Of a stretch of DNA of 64,000 nt, positions 41,226-51,352 are shown one piece after another (within the stretch, counting starts at the first letter, position 1; every line of letters begins with the position of its first letter). This stretch comes from Chloroflexota bacterium (GTDB lineage: Bacteria > Chloroflexota > UBA11872), in contig JAPPLN010000113.1 in assembly GCA_028874175.1 (NCBI GenBank), positions 1 through 64,000 on the forward strand, read 5' to 3'. The translations under genes and the position numbers were made by a program. The notes below the pieces were generated by a model. It searched no databases. It saw only the letters and a list, made by a program, of their open reading frames with translations, and had not been told where the DNA came from.

Positions 41226-42299
41226 ATGGTTGATATACGCCCTGAGATCGCCGCGCTGCACGGCTATACGCCGGGCCACCAGCCAAGCGAAGGCGGCTGG
41301 ATCAAGCTGAACACGAATGAAAGTCCGGCGGTGGCGCCCGGCGTGCTCACGCGCCTGCGGGAGGCCGTCACCGACGATGTGCGGCTCTATCCGAATCCGA
41401 CGAGCGAGGAGCTACGGGGGCGTCTGGCGGCGCGTCACGACGTGACGCCCGAGCACATCATCGTGGGCAACGGATCCGACGACGTGCTCAATCTGATCAT
41501 TCGCGCGGTCTGCGCACCCGACGCCCGCGTCGTCGCACCGCATCCGAGCTATTCGCTCTACCCGGTGCTGACGCAGATCCAGGGCGCGCGCATGGTGCAC
41601 TGTCCCCTGGGGCCGGGGTTCGCGTTACCGGTTCGGCAACTCGCGGCCGCTCGCGGCGCGGTGACCTTCGTGGCCAGCCCCAACAACCCTGCCGGCACGC
41701 ACTACGAGGCCGAGGAACTCTCCTGGCTGGCCGAGCGCACCAACCTGCTGGTGATTGATGAGGCCTACGTGGAGTTCGCCTCCAGCGATCGGATGGAATT
41801 GGCCCGCACGCGCCCAAACGTGTGCGTGACGCGGTCGTTCTCGAAGGCGTTCGGCCTGGCGGGGATGCGGCTGGGGTACGCCGTGGGCGACCCGTCGTTC
41901 ATTGACGTTCTACATCGCGTCAGGGACTCGTACAATGTCAGCCGGCTTGCGCAGGTTGCCGGGGTGGCAGCCTGTGACGAAATCGCGTGGGCGGAGGCGC
42001 ACTGGGAGGCAACTCGCGTCCGGCGGGACGCATTTGCAGAGGAGCTCCGCGGACGCTTTGATCTCCAGGTATATCCATCCGAAGCGAATTTTGTGTTCGT
42101 TGAGTGCGCGCCCCACGACGCGGGCGTCATTCAGCGTGAACTCGCCAACCGTCGAATCCTGGTCCGCCGCTTCCCGGAGGAGCCCCGCCATGCCAACGCG
42201 CTGCGCGTCTCGATTGGATCGGACGCGGACATGCGGACGCTGCTGCAGGCACTCGGGGAAATCCTGGCGATGGGGCCGATCGGCGGCGGCGAGAGTTGA
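41226..42299 (+). CDS. hisC: Histidinol-phosphate aminotransferase
   Basis: IKLNTNESPAVAP, VGNGSDDVLNLIIRAV, VTRSFSKAFGLAGMRLGYAVG. Confidence 0.9.
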   Translation: MVDIRPEIAALHGYTPGHQPSEGGWIKLNTNESPAVAPGVLTRLREAVTDDVRLYPNPTSEELRGRLAARHDVTPEHIIVGNGSDDVLNLIIRAVCAPDARVVAPHPSYSLYPVLTQIQGARMVHCPLGPGFALPVRQLAAARGAVTFVASPNNPAGTHYEAEELSWLAERTNLLVIDEAYVEFASSDRMELARTRPNVCVTRSFSKAFGLAGMRLGYAVGDPSFIDVLHRVRDSYNVSRLAQVAGVAACDEIAWAEAHWEATRVRRDAFAEELRGRFDLQVYPSEANFVFVECAPHDAGVIQRELANRRILVRRFPEEPRHANALRVSIGSDADMRTLLQALGEILAMGPIGGGES

Positions 42300-42378
42300 G
42301 CCGATGTCTTGGTCTATCTCGGTCGCTTCACCATGCACCCAGCCAATGCGTCGCATGGTTCGCAGGGAGGTTTCGTAG

Positions 42379-44562
42379 TTGGAAGGTCTGGTCTGGCTTG
42401 TACCCGCGTCGATCATCGTTTCGGTGCTCGTCGTCATCTACCTGGCGCGCGATGTTCTGACGCGGCCGGTTGACCGTACGGCAAACCCCGCGGATCTCAT
42501 TCCGGCCATGCAGGGGTTGGAAGCCGAAGAACGGTCGGAACTGTTCGGTCGAATGGCGCTCAACGGTGACCGCATATTCGACGGCGCGACCGCGTTTCTA
42601 CAGCGGCAGTACCGCACCATCGCCTGGATGGCCATCGTGGCGGCTGCCTTCCTGGCGGTCTTGCTGCTGTTCTTTGGCGAAAACGAGGCGAAGGGCATCG
42701 AGGCCGGCGACCTCGCCTGGCGCACCGGGGTGTCCTTCCTGGTTGGCGCGGTGCTGTCCGGTCTCTCGGGCGTGATCGGCATGATCATTGCCGTTCGGTC
42801 CAACGTGCGAACGGCCAGCGCGGCGACACGCTCGCTTGGCGACGCGCTCACGATTGCGCTGCGCGGCGGGGCGGTGTCGGGAATCCTGATCGTGGGTCTC
42901 AGCTTGCTCGGCGTGTTCATGCTGTTCTGGCTGTTCGGCGGGTTCGAGAATCCGAAGGTCACGCCGGAACTGATCGTCGGGTTCGGGTTTGGGGCCAGTT
43001 TCGTGGCCCTCTTCGCCCAGTTGGGTGGCGGCATCTACACCAAGGCCGCCGACGTGGGCGCGGACCTGGTCGGCAAGGTGGAAGCCCGCCTGCCGGAAGA
43101 CGACCCGCGCAATCCTGCGGTAATCGCCGACCTGGTGGGCGACAACGTGGGCGACTGCGCCGGTCGTGGCGCGGACCTCTTCGAGTCCACGGCTGCCGAG
43201 AGCATCGGGGCCATGATTCTGGGTGTCGCCGTATTCAAGGCGACCGGTGAAGACAACATTGCTTGGATTCTGTTTCCGCTGGTGGTTCGCTCGTTCGGGG
43301 CCATCGCCTCGATCGTCGGACTGCTGGTGATCCGGCCGGACCGCGTGCGCAACGCGCAGCGGGCGCTGGACGTGGGCTACTGGACCACGGCGATCCTAGC
43401 CACGGTTGGGATGGCGATATCGGCCCTGGTGATGCTGGAGTCGTGGTGGTTCTTCCTGTGCGGCTTGATTGGCATCCTGACCAGCGTCGCGTTTGTGTAC
43501 ATCACGCAGTACTACACGGCGTTTAACCGGCCGGTTCGTGAGATTGCCGAGGCCTCGCGAACCGGGGCGGCCACGAACATTATTTCCGGACTTGCCGTGG
43601 GGCTGGAAAACACGGCGATGCCGATCATCGTCATTTCCGTGGCGCTCTGGGCGTCGTTCCAAGCCGGTGTCCAGGGATTCGCCGACCTTGGCATCAGCGA
43701 GATCAGCCCCTTTGTAGCCGGAGTGTTCGGTACGGCCGTTGGCACGATGGGCATGCTGATGAGCGCGGCCTACATTCTGGCCATGGATACCTTTGGCCCG
43801 ATCGCCGACAACGCGGGCGGGATTACGGAGATGGCCGATGCGCCCGAGGACGTGCGCGACATCACGGATGGCCTGGACGCGGTCGGAAACACGACCAAGG
43901 CGCTAACCAAGGGATACGCCATCGGTTCGGCCGCGCTGGCGGCCTTTCTGCTGTTCAGCGCCTATCTGGAGACTGCGGGCCTTCACTCCGTCGATCTTTC
44001 CAAGGTCGAAGTCTTCATCGGCGCCATGTTGGGGGGCATGCTGGTGTTCCTGTTCAGTTCACTGGCAATCCGCGCGGTAGGTCGCGCGGCCCAGGCGATG
44101 ATCCAGGAGGTCCGCCGTCAATGGCGGGAAGAGCCCGGAATCATCGAAGGCACGGTCGAGCCGAACTACAGCTTGGCCGTGGACATCAGCACGCGCTCGG
44201 CGCTGCGGGAGATGATCGCGCCGGGTCTGCTGGCCGTGATCATGCCGATCGTGGTCGGGCTGGTGCTGCGAGCCGAGGCCGAGGCGGCCCTGTTGATGGT
44301 CGGAACCATTGCCGGCGTGCTGTTGGCGACGGTGATGAACAACGGCGGCGGCGCCTGGGACAACGCCAAGAAATACATTGAGGCGGGGCACCTGCGCGAC
44401 GAAAACGGCAATCCAATCGGCAAAGGCACGGACGAACACGCCGCATCGGTCGTGGGCGACACCGTGGGCGATCCGTTCAAGGACACCGCCGGACCGTCGC
44501 TGCACGTGCTGGTCAAGCTGTTGAGCACGATCACGCTGGTGCTCGCCCCGGTATTTATCTAG
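42379..44562 (+). CDS. hppA: Membrane-bound proton-translocating pyrophosphatase (K+-independent signature)
   Basis: DVGADLVGKVEARLPEDDPRNPAVIADLVGDNVGDCAGRGADLFES; GNTTKALTKGYAIGSAALA. Confidence 0.95.
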   Translation: MEGLVWLVPASIIVSVLVVIYLARDVLTRPVDRTANPADLIPAMQGLEAEERSELFGRMALNGDRIFDGATAFLQRQYRTIAWMAIVAAAFLAVLLLFFGENEAKGIEAGDLAWRTGVSFLVGAVLSGLSGVIGMIIAVRSNVRTASAATRSLGDALTIALRGGAVSGILIVGLSLLGVFMLFWLFGGFENPKVTPELIVGFGFGASFVALFAQLGGGIYTKAADVGADLVGKVEARLPEDDPRNPAVIADLVGDNVGDCAGRGADLFESTAAESIGAMILGVAVFKATGEDNIAWILFPLVVRSFGAIASIVGLLVIRPDRVRNAQRALDVGYWTTAILATVGMAISALVMLESWWFFLCGLIGILTSVAFVYITQYYTAFNRPVREIAEASRTGAATNIISGLAVGLENTAMPIIVISVALWASFQAGVQGFADLGISEISPFVAGVFGTAVGTMGMLMSAAYILAMDTFGPIADNAGGITEMADAPEDVRDITDGLDAVGNTTKALTKGYAIGSAALAAFLLFSAYLETAGLHSVDLSKVEVFIGAMLGGMLVFLFSSLAIRAVGRAAQAMIQEVRRQWREEPGIIEGTVEPNYSLAVDISTRSALREMIAPGLLAVIMPIVVGLVLRAEAEAALLMVGTIAGVLLATVMNNGGGAWDNAKKYIEAGHLRDENGNPIGKGTDEHAASVVGDTVGDPFKDTAGPSLHVLVKLLSTITLVLAPVFI

Positions 44563-44624
44563 CTGCTTTGACACTGGGCCGCCCGCCAGGGTGCGCGCCG
44601 GCGTCTCGCTGGGTCGACTGACCC

Positions 44625-45434
44625 ATGTGGGGCGAGGTGATCGTCCTGGCGGCGGTCCAGGCGCTGACCGAGTTTCTGCCGGTCAGCAGCTCGGGTCATC
44701 TGCTGCTGGTTCCTGCCTTGGCGGGCTGGACCGATCCGTTTCTGACGGGGCTGACGCTATCGGTGGCACTGCACGTGGGGACGGGGCTGGCCCTGGTGAT
44801 CGCGCTTTGGTCCGACTGGGTGTGGCTGGCCCGCGGCGTGATCGGCAAGGGACCCTCCGTCCGGTTGGCCCGTCGGCTGCTAGCAGCGCTGGTGGGATCG
44901 ACACTGCTGATCGGACTAATCGCGCTGCCGCTGCGCAGCTGGCTGACCACGCTGCGCGATCCCACGCTGGCGGCGGTGCTGCTCATCGTCTTTGGGCTGG
45001 GCCTGGCGGCGGCGGACCGGATTGGAACGAGCCGCCGCGACCTCGCGTCCACGCCATTCGCATTCTGGGTTGCGATTGGACTGTCGCAATTCGCGGCGCT
45101 GGTTCCCGGGGTTTCGCGGGCGGGTATCACGATGACGGTGGCGCGAGGTCTGGGTGTGGAGCGTCAGGCCGCCGCCAAGTTTTCGCTGTTTCTGCTGGCG
45201 CCGGCGGTGGCCGGTGCGGGCTTGGTGCAGTTCGTGGACGTGGCGATCAGCGGCAAGCCGATCGGCGACATCCCGCTGCTGATCGGGGCGACGCTGGTGG
45301 CGGCAGTGGTCGGGGCGGCCGCCGTGCGCTGGCTGCTGAGCTTCGTCGCCCGTCACAGCCTGGCGGCGTTTGCGGTCTACCGAGTGGCTGCCGGCACCCT
45401 GGCGCTGATCCTGTTGCTGACGCTGCGCGCCTGA
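44625..45434 (+). CDS. uppP: Undecaprenyl-diphosphatase (BacA/UppP)
   Basis: LAAVQALTEFLPVSSSGHLLL; PGVSRAGITMTVARGLG. Confidence 0.93.
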   Translation: MWGEVIVLAAVQALTEFLPVSSSGHLLLVPALAGWTDPFLTGLTLSVALHVGTGLALVIALWSDWVWLARGVIGKGPSVRLARRLLAALVGSTLLIGLIALPLRSWLTTLRDPTLAAVLLIVFGLGLAAADRIGTSRRDLASTPFAFWVAIGLSQFAALVPGVSRAGITMTVARGLGVERQAAAKFSLFLLAPAVAGAGLVQFVDVAISGKPIGDIPLLIGATLVAAVVGAAAVRWLLSFVARHSLAAFAVYRVAAGTLALILLLTLRA

Positions 45435-45464
45435 AAAACCCGCGGTGAAGGCGGAAACCGTCCA

Positions 45465-45470
45465 TATAAT
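45465..45470 (+). promoter_or_regulatory. Putative -10 element upstream of argC
   Basis: TATAATCGC about 24 nt before the argC ATG; no good -35. Confidence 0.4.
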
Positions 45471-45493
45471 CGCTTCTCCCAGGTGAGGTGCGT

Positions 45494-46525
45494 ATGCGCA
45501 TAGGAATTCTCAACGCGACCGGGTATTCCGGCGGCGAACTGGTTCGGTACCTGGCCGTCCACCCGGAGTTCGAAGTCGTCGGCGCCACCGCCCGCAGCCA
45601 GGCCGGACGCCGTTTGCACGAGGTGTTTCCGTGGATGCGCGCCAGCGGCCGCGCCGCCTACGCCGACCTGGAGCTGACGCCCGAGTTGAACGGCAGCGCC
45701 GATCTGGTGATCTCGTGCCTGCCGCACAAGGCGTCGGCGGCGAAGCTGGCTCCGTTTCTCGACGATGGGATGCGCTGCATTGACGTCAGTTCCGATTTCA
45801 GGCTGCGCAATCCGGCGGACTACCTGCGCTGGCATGGTGTGGAGCACGCGGCGCCCGAGTGGATCGACTCTGGCGTGTACGGGCTGACGGAGTGGCATCG
45901 CGACCAGATTCGCGAGACCGACCTGGTGGCCAATCCGGGATGTCACGCCATCACGGCGGCGCTGGCGCTGGCCCCGGCGGCGAGCGCCGGACTGCTCGCG
46001 GGCCACGTGATGGTGGACTCAAAGACCGGTGTTTCCGGGGCGGGACGTTCGGCGTCGGCCGCGTATGGATTCTCGGAGATCAATGAAGATTCGTCGGCCT
46101 ATCGGGTTGCCGACCACTACCAGAGCCCGGAAATTTCGCAGGAGTTGAGCGACATCGGCGGCTCGCCGATCGAGGTGACATTCGCCCCGCACCTGGTGCC
46201 CATGACGCGCGGCATTCTGATCACGGCTTACGGGGCGCTGCGTGCCGATGTCGCCCCGTCGCACGTCGAGCAGGCGTACCGCGACGCCTACGAGGATGAG
46301 CCGTTCGTTCACCTTGCGGGCGTTCCGCCGCACACCAAGTGGACATCCGGCGGCAACCATGCGTTTGTGCACTGGACCGTCGATGAGGCGACGCAAACGC
46401 TGGTGGCGATGGCGGCGATCGACAACCTGGGCAAGGGCGCGGCCGGCAGCGCGGTCCAGAACGCGAACGTTATGGCGGGGATCGACGAGCAGGTTGGCCT
46501 GGCGATTCCGCCGAGTCACCCGTAA
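45494..46525 (+). CDS. argC: N-acetyl-gamma-glutamyl-phosphate reductase
   Basis: IGILNATGYSGGELVRYL; LVANPGCHAITAALAL; HLVPMTRGIL. Confidence 0.95.
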   Translation: MRIGILNATGYSGGELVRYLAVHPEFEVVGATARSQAGRRLHEVFPWMRASGRAAYADLELTPELNGSADLVISCLPHKASAAKLAPFLDDGMRCIDVSSDFRLRNPADYLRWHGVEHAAPEWIDSGVYGLTEWHRDQIRETDLVANPGCHAITAALALAPAASAGLLAGHVMVDSKTGVSGAGRSASAAYGFSEINEDSSAYRVADHYQSPEISQELSDIGGSPIEVTFAPHLVPMTRGILITAYGALRADVAPSHVEQAYRDAYEDEPFVHLAGVPPHTKWTSGGNHAFVHWTVDEATQTLVAMAAIDNLGKGAAGSAVQNANVMAGIDEQVGLAIPPSHP

Positions 46526-47754
46526 TGCACGAGCCGCCGACGGAACTTGACGGCTTCCAGGTCGTTCCGGGCGGCACGCTGGCGCCCCGCGGATTCGTGG
46601 GCGGCGGCCTGGCCGCCGGGATCAAGGCTACCGGGGCGCTGGACCTGGGCGCGATCCTGAGCACGCGCACGCCCTGTCAGTCGGCGGCGACCTTTACGAC
46701 CAACCGCGTATGCGGTGCATCGGTGACCATCAACAAGGAGCGCCTGGGTACAAAGCCGGCCCGCGGCATCGTATTCAACAGCGGAAACTCCAACGTGTTT
46801 ACCGGAGCGCGCGGGCGGGCCGATGGCCTGGCGTTCATCGACGCCTTTGCCGGCCGGTTCGGCGTGCCGGCCGATGAGATTCTGGTTGCGTCAACGGGCG
46901 TGATTGGATTCCACCTGCCGATGCCCAAGATTCTTGCAGGAGTTGAGTCTCTTGAGCTGTCGCCCGACGCCGGCGAGGCGGTCGCAAGGGCCATGATGAC
47001 CACCGACGTTGCGCCAAAGACGCTGGCCATTGAGATTCCGGTGTCCGGCGGCACCATTCGGATCGGCGGCGCCGCGAAGGGCGCCGGCATGGTGCATCCG
47101 AACATGGCGACGATGTTCGTTTTCATGACCACGGACGCCGAACTAGAGGGCGGCTCACTGCAGCGCCTGCTGAGCGAGACCGTGGCCGACTCCTTCAACC
47201 TGCTCAGCATCGACGGCGACCAATCGACGAGCGACACCGCCCTGCTGTTGGCCAACGGGGCAAGCGAAACCGGCTCGATCCAGGAAGGCACGTCGGACGC
47301 GGACGCGTTTACGCGCGGTTTACGGGCAGTGTGCCAGTGGTTGGCGCAGGAGATCGTGCGGGGCGGCGAGGGCGTGACAAAGGTCTTCGCCGTGACGGTG
47401 CGTGGAGCGTCCAATAACGCCACGGCGCGGCAGGCGGCGCGCGCGGTCACGACGTCGTCACTGGTAAAGACCGCGATTCATGGCGGCGACCCGAATTGGG
47501 GTCGGATCGTCATGGCCCTTGGCAATAGCGGGGCAGTCTTCGACCCGGATCTGCTCGACATCTGGATCGGCGATACGCAGGTCGTCCGCGACGGAGCGCC
47601 CGCGGTGTACGAGGAGGCCATGGTCGCCGAGCACTTCCGGCAGCCCGACGTAACGATCGAGGTGGCGCTGAACCAGGGCGAGGCGAGCGCGACGGCCTGG
47701 GGTGGGGATCTGTCGGCCGAGTACGTGGCGATCAACGCGGAGTACATGACCTGA
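46525..47754 (+). CDS. argJ: Bifunctional ornithine acetyltransferase/N-acetylglutamate synthase
   Basis: AAKGAGMVHPNMATMFVFMTTDA; IHGGDPNWGRIVMALGNSG. Confidence 0.95.
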   Translation: MHEPPTELDGFQVVPGGTLAPRGFVGGGLAAGIKATGALDLGAILSTRTPCQSAATFTTNRVCGASVTINKERLGTKPARGIVFNSGNSNVFTGARGRADGLAFIDAFAGRFGVPADEILVASTGVIGFHLPMPKILAGVESLELSPDAGEAVARAMMTTDVAPKTLAIEIPVSGGTIRIGGAAKGAGMVHPNMATMFVFMTTDAELEGGSLQRLLSETVADSFNLLSIDGDQSTSDTALLLANGASETGSIQEGTSDADAFTRGLRAVCQWLAQEIVRGGEGVTKVFAVTVRGASNNATARQAARAVTTSSLVKTAIHGGDPNWGRIVMALGNSGAVFDPDLLDIWIGDTQVVRDGAPAVYEEAMVAEHFRQPDVTIEVALNQGEASATAWGGDLSAEYVAINAEYMT

Positions 47755-47792
47755 GCGGCGACTCCTCGCCCGCAACCCTCGCGGGCCGCTAC

Positions 47793-48560
47793 GTGGTCGT
47801 CAAGATTGGCGGGACGGCGGACATGGCAGCCGGGCGAATCGGGGCCGACGTTCGTGCCTTAGTCGATAGCGGCGTACGCGTCGTGATTGCGCACGGGGGC
47901 GGCGACGAACTGACGGCCTGGCAAGCGGCGAGGAATCGCACGACCACATGGCACAACGGGCTGCGCGTGACCGACGACCAGACGCGGGACGACGCCGTGC
48001 TGGTGTTCCGGGGTCTGGTGGCGCCGGCCGTCGTGGGCGCGCTGCAGCATGCCGGGGTCTCGGCGGTGGGCATCAGCGGGCCGGATGGCGGCGTGGTGCG
48101 TGTTCGGCAGGCGTCCCCGGATCTTGGCTGGGTGGGTCGCGTCCGGACGGTGAACACGCGGATTCTCGATGACCTGACGTCCGGGGGACACGTGCCGGTG
48201 GTTTCGCCGCTTGGTGTTGATGATTGCGGGTCGATCTATAACGTGAACGGTGACGACATCGCCGGGGCTCTGGCGCGTGCGACGCGAGCCGCGGCCCTCG
48301 TGTTCCTGACCGACGTGGACGGAGTACGGGACGCCGACGGCGACGTTCTCGCACAATTGGACCCGGATGGTGCCGAGCGCCTGATCCAGGATGAGGTCAT
48401 TGCGGGCGGCATGGTTCCAAAGGTTCGGTCCGCAATCTCCCTGCTCGGCGACGTGGGGCGGGTCTGCATAGCCAATGGCTCGCGGCCGCACGCGTTACGA
48501 CGTGCCCTGGACCCGGCAGGCGGCGGCACGCAGGTGAGGGCCGAGGCCGCGTCCCTATAA
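47793..48560 (+). CDS. argB: Acetylglutamate kinase
   Basis: VVKIGGTA, VIAHGGGDEL, YNVNGDDIAGALA, GGMVPKV; an upstream in-frame CTG at 47751 is an alternative start. Confidence 0.88.
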   Translation: MVVKIGGTADMAAGRIGADVRALVDSGVRVVIAHGGGDELTAWQAARNRTTTWHNGLRVTDDQTRDDAVLVFRGLVAPAVVGALQHAGVSAVGISGPDGGVVRVRQASPDLGWVGRVRTVNTRILDDLTSGGHVPVVSPLGVDDCGSIYNVNGDDIAGALARATRAAALVFLTDVDGVRDADGDVLAQLDPDGAERLIQDEVIAGGMVPKVRSAISLLGDVGRVCIANGSRPHALRRALDPAGGGTQVRAEAASL

Positions 48561-48587
48561 TCCGAGTCGGAACGGCGACCGCCGTTC
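48556..48587 (+). promoter_or_regulatory. Putative promoter -10 (TATAAT) plus 7-bp inverted repeat before argD
   Basis: TATAAT 48556-48561; GAACGGC-GACC-GCCGTTC 48570-48587. Confidence 0.35.
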
Positions 48588-48612
48588 GACCCCTCCCGAG
48601 GCTGAACGACGC

Positions 48613-49791
48613 ATGGGCTGGCAAGAGCTGGAAGCGCGCTATTACCACCAGGCGTTTCGCCGCTTTCCGGTGACGCTGGTGCGCGGCGAGGGGTCGCGCC
48701 TGTGGGACGACGAGGGCAATTCGTACCTGGACTTCACCGCCGGCATTGCCGTGACCACGCTGGGACACGGCGATCCCGAGCTGTGCGACGCGGTGGCGGA
48801 CCAGGTGCGGTCGCTGGCGCACACTTCCAACCTGTTTTACACGACGCCGCAACTCGAAGTGGCGCAGCGCCTGGTCGACAACTCGGCGCTGGACCGCGTC
48901 TTCTTCGTCAACAGCGGCGCGGAGGCCAGCGAAACCTGCCTGAAGATCGCCCGCAAGTGGGGGCGAACGCAGCGGGACGGCGCCTACGAGGTCATCACGG
49001 CGGAGCACGGCTTCCACGGCCGCACGATCGCCACGACGGCCGCCACCGGCACACCGGCCTACCAGGAACCGTTCGCGCCCATGCCCTCAGGATTCACGCA
49101 CGTGCCGCTGAACGACCTTGATGCCGTCGACGACTCGATTTCGTCGACGACGGCGGCGGTCATGGTGGAACTGGTTCAGGGCGAGAGCGGCGTGCGAACG
49201 GCGGACGTGGACTACGTGCAAGGTCTGCGCCGGGTCTGCGACGAGCACGGCGTGCTGCTGATATTCGACGAGGTTCAGACCGGCATCGGACGCACCGGCC
49301 GCCTGTTTGGCTACGAGAACTTCGGCGTGACACCCGACGTAATCGGTCTGGCCAAAGGGCTGGGCGGTGGGCTGCCCATCGGGGCCGTGCTGAGCAGCGA
49401 GGCCGTGAGCGTCCTGGCGCCCGGTGAGCATGGGTCCACCTTTGGCGGCAGCCCGGTTGCCTGTGCCGCAGCCCGGGTGGTGCTGGACCGCGTGATGGCT
49501 CCCGGGTTCCTCGATGAGGTGCAGGCAAAGGGCGAACACGTGCGGGCGCGTCTGCGGTCCAGCGCCGAGCAGGGCGCCCGGATCACCGACGTGCGCGGGT
49601 TGGGGCTGATGATCGGCCTTGACCTTGAATCCGAAGACGCGGCAACCGAGGTGGTGGAGAAGGCTCGAAGCAACGGGCTGCTGCTGATCAAGGCCGGGCC
49701 GGAGACGATCCGCATCGTGCCGCCGCTTACGATCACCGTTGATGAACTCGACGAAGGGCTGGATGCGCTCGACGCCGCGCGGGGCGCCTGA
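48613..49791 (+). CDS. argD: Acetylornithine aminotransferase
   Basis: FVNSGAEASETCLKIARKWG; LIFDEVQTGIGRTG; GLAKGLGGGLPIGAV; HGSTFGGSPVACAAA. Confidence 0.94.
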   Translation: MGWQELEARYYHQAFRRFPVTLVRGEGSRLWDDEGNSYLDFTAGIAVTTLGHGDPELCDAVADQVRSLAHTSNLFYTTPQLEVAQRLVDNSALDRVFFVNSGAEASETCLKIARKWGRTQRDGAYEVITAEHGFHGRTIATTAATGTPAYQEPFAPMPSGFTHVPLNDLDAVDDSISSTTAAVMVELVQGESGVRTADVDYVQGLRRVCDEHGVLLIFDEVQTGIGRTGRLFGYENFGVTPDVIGLAKGLGGGLPIGAVLSSEAVSVLAPGEHGSTFGGSPVACAAARVVLDRVMAPGFLDEVQAKGEHVRARLRSSAEQGARITDVRGLGLMIGLDLESEDAATEVVEKARSNGLLLIKAGPETIRIVPPLTITVDELDEGLDALDAARGA

Positions 49792-49828
49792 CGGCGCCGC
49801 CGTCCGGCTGTTGAGATAGTCCGCTCTG

Positions 49829-51271
49829 ATGTGGGGCGGCCGCTTCGACAAACCGCCGGCGGACGTCGCGCGCGCCTTTACGCGCTCGTTTCCCGTTGAC
49901 CGCCGCATGTACCGTGAGGACATCGTGGCCAGCCGCGCCCACGCCGCGATGCTGGGCCGGCAGGAGATCATTCCAGTCGGCAGCGCGAACGCCTTGGTCG
50001 ATGCCCTTGACGCGCTTCTGACGGATCTGGATCAGACCGGCGGCCCTCCCCTGACCGCGGATGATGAAGACGTCCACAGCTACGTCGAACGGGAACTGAC
50101 CGCGCGTATCGGCGACGACGGCCGACGTCTCCATGTGGCTCGCAGCCGAAACGACCAGGTCGCCACGGATTTTCGGCTCTACTGCAAGGGGTTCTGTCTT
50201 CGTCTCGCGACGGCGGTCCTGGACTTGCTGGGCGTACTCGCGCAGCGGGCCGATGAGGAGGCCGAGACTGTCGCACCGGGCTTCACGCACCTGCAGGTCG
50301 CCCAGCCGGTAACGCTGGGGCACTACTTCCTGGCCCTGTTTGAAATGCACCGACGGGACGTAGACAACATCCTGTACGCCTACACCGTGTCCGACGTCTG
50401 CCCGCTGGGGGCCGGTGCCTTGGCAGGCCTCGCCTTCGATATCGATCGGGATTATGTGGCGGAGGAACTGTGCTTCAGCCAGGTAGCGCGCAACAGCCTA
50501 GATGCGGTGTCCGACCGCGACTTTGTGAGTGCTGTTCTCCAGGCGTGCGCGACGCTCAGTGGTCACTTATCACGATGGGCGGAAGACTTGGTTATCTGGG
50601 CGTCGCCCGGGTTCGGCCTCGTCCGGTTTGACGATGCTTTTGCGACTGGCAGCAGCATGCTGCCCCAGAAGCTCAATCCGGACGTTGCCGAACTGACGCG
50701 CGCAAAGGCCGGGGCCATTGCCGGTGCGGCCGTCGGCTGGCAAGCGACGTTGAAGGGAGTGCCCCTCAGCTATGCCCTGGATATGCAGGAGGACAAGCGT
50801 TCCCTGTTCCGAGTCGAGGACGATGTCGTGGCGGCGCTACGGGCCCTCACGGGCGCTTTGCGCACTCTGACGGTAAACCGCGAGCGCATGGCGGAGGTGG
50901 CGAGCCTGGGACATTCGACCGCAATCGAGATTGCCGACTACCTGACGGAGCGCGGCGTGCCATTTCGCGATGCGCATGCGGCCGTGGGTCGTTTGGTTCG
51001 CCTGGCCGAGGACCGGGGCGTTGAACTGGCCGACCTTGAGGAGGCTGACTTTGTCGAGGCCGACGAGAGGCTGTCAGGGGACGTGCGAGATCGGCTGGAA
51101 CTTCAGCGTGCTGTCGCGCGCCGAACGTCGCTCGGGGGAACCGCGCCAGCCCGGGTGCGCGAGGAAGCCGCGCGCGCGAACCGCTGGCTGCGCTGGCAAC
51201 GAGACCACGTGCAAGACCTAACTGGTCGCGGCCTGCCGCTGGCCCTGCGGCCGTCGGCGAGTGCTCCGTGA
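49829..51271 (+). CDS. argH: Argininosuccinate lyase
   Basis: MWGGRFDKPP; HVARSRNDQVATDFRLY; FATGSSMLPQKLNPDVAELTRAKAG. Confidence 0.95.
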   Translation: MWGGRFDKPPADVARAFTRSFPVDRRMYREDIVASRAHAAMLGRQEIIPVGSANALVDALDALLTDLDQTGGPPLTADDEDVHSYVERELTARIGDDGRRLHVARSRNDQVATDFRLYCKGFCLRLATAVLDLLGVLAQRADEEAETVAPGFTHLQVAQPVTLGHYFLALFEMHRRDVDNILYAYTVSDVCPLGAGALAGLAFDIDRDYVAEELCFSQVARNSLDAVSDRDFVSAVLQACATLSGHLSRWAEDLVIWASPGFGLVRFDDAFATGSSMLPQKLNPDVAELTRAKAGAIAGAAVGWQATLKGVPLSYALDMQEDKRSLFRVEDDVVAALRALTGALRTLTVNRERMAEVASLGHSTAIEIADYLTERGVPFRDAHAAVGRLVRLAEDRGVELADLEEADFVEADERLSGDVRDRLELQRAVARRTSLGGTAPARVREEAARANRWLRWQRDHVQDLTGRGLPLALRPSASAP

Positions 51272-51352
51272 GTTCCTTGGCGTGCAAATGGCGTGGTGCA
51301 GCCGGCGACGGTTTGATCAGTCTCGATGTCCTCGAAAGAGCGATAGTCGAGC

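Noticed and set aside
44591-45448. 285-aa plus-strand ORF overlapping uppP
   Set aside because: Out-of-frame Gly/Arg-rich translation; uppP in the other frame has real motifs.
45494-51271. Incomplete arginine pathway (no argF/argG) as gene loss
   Set aside because: The missing genes can be unlinked; a 64-kb window cannot show absence from the genome.
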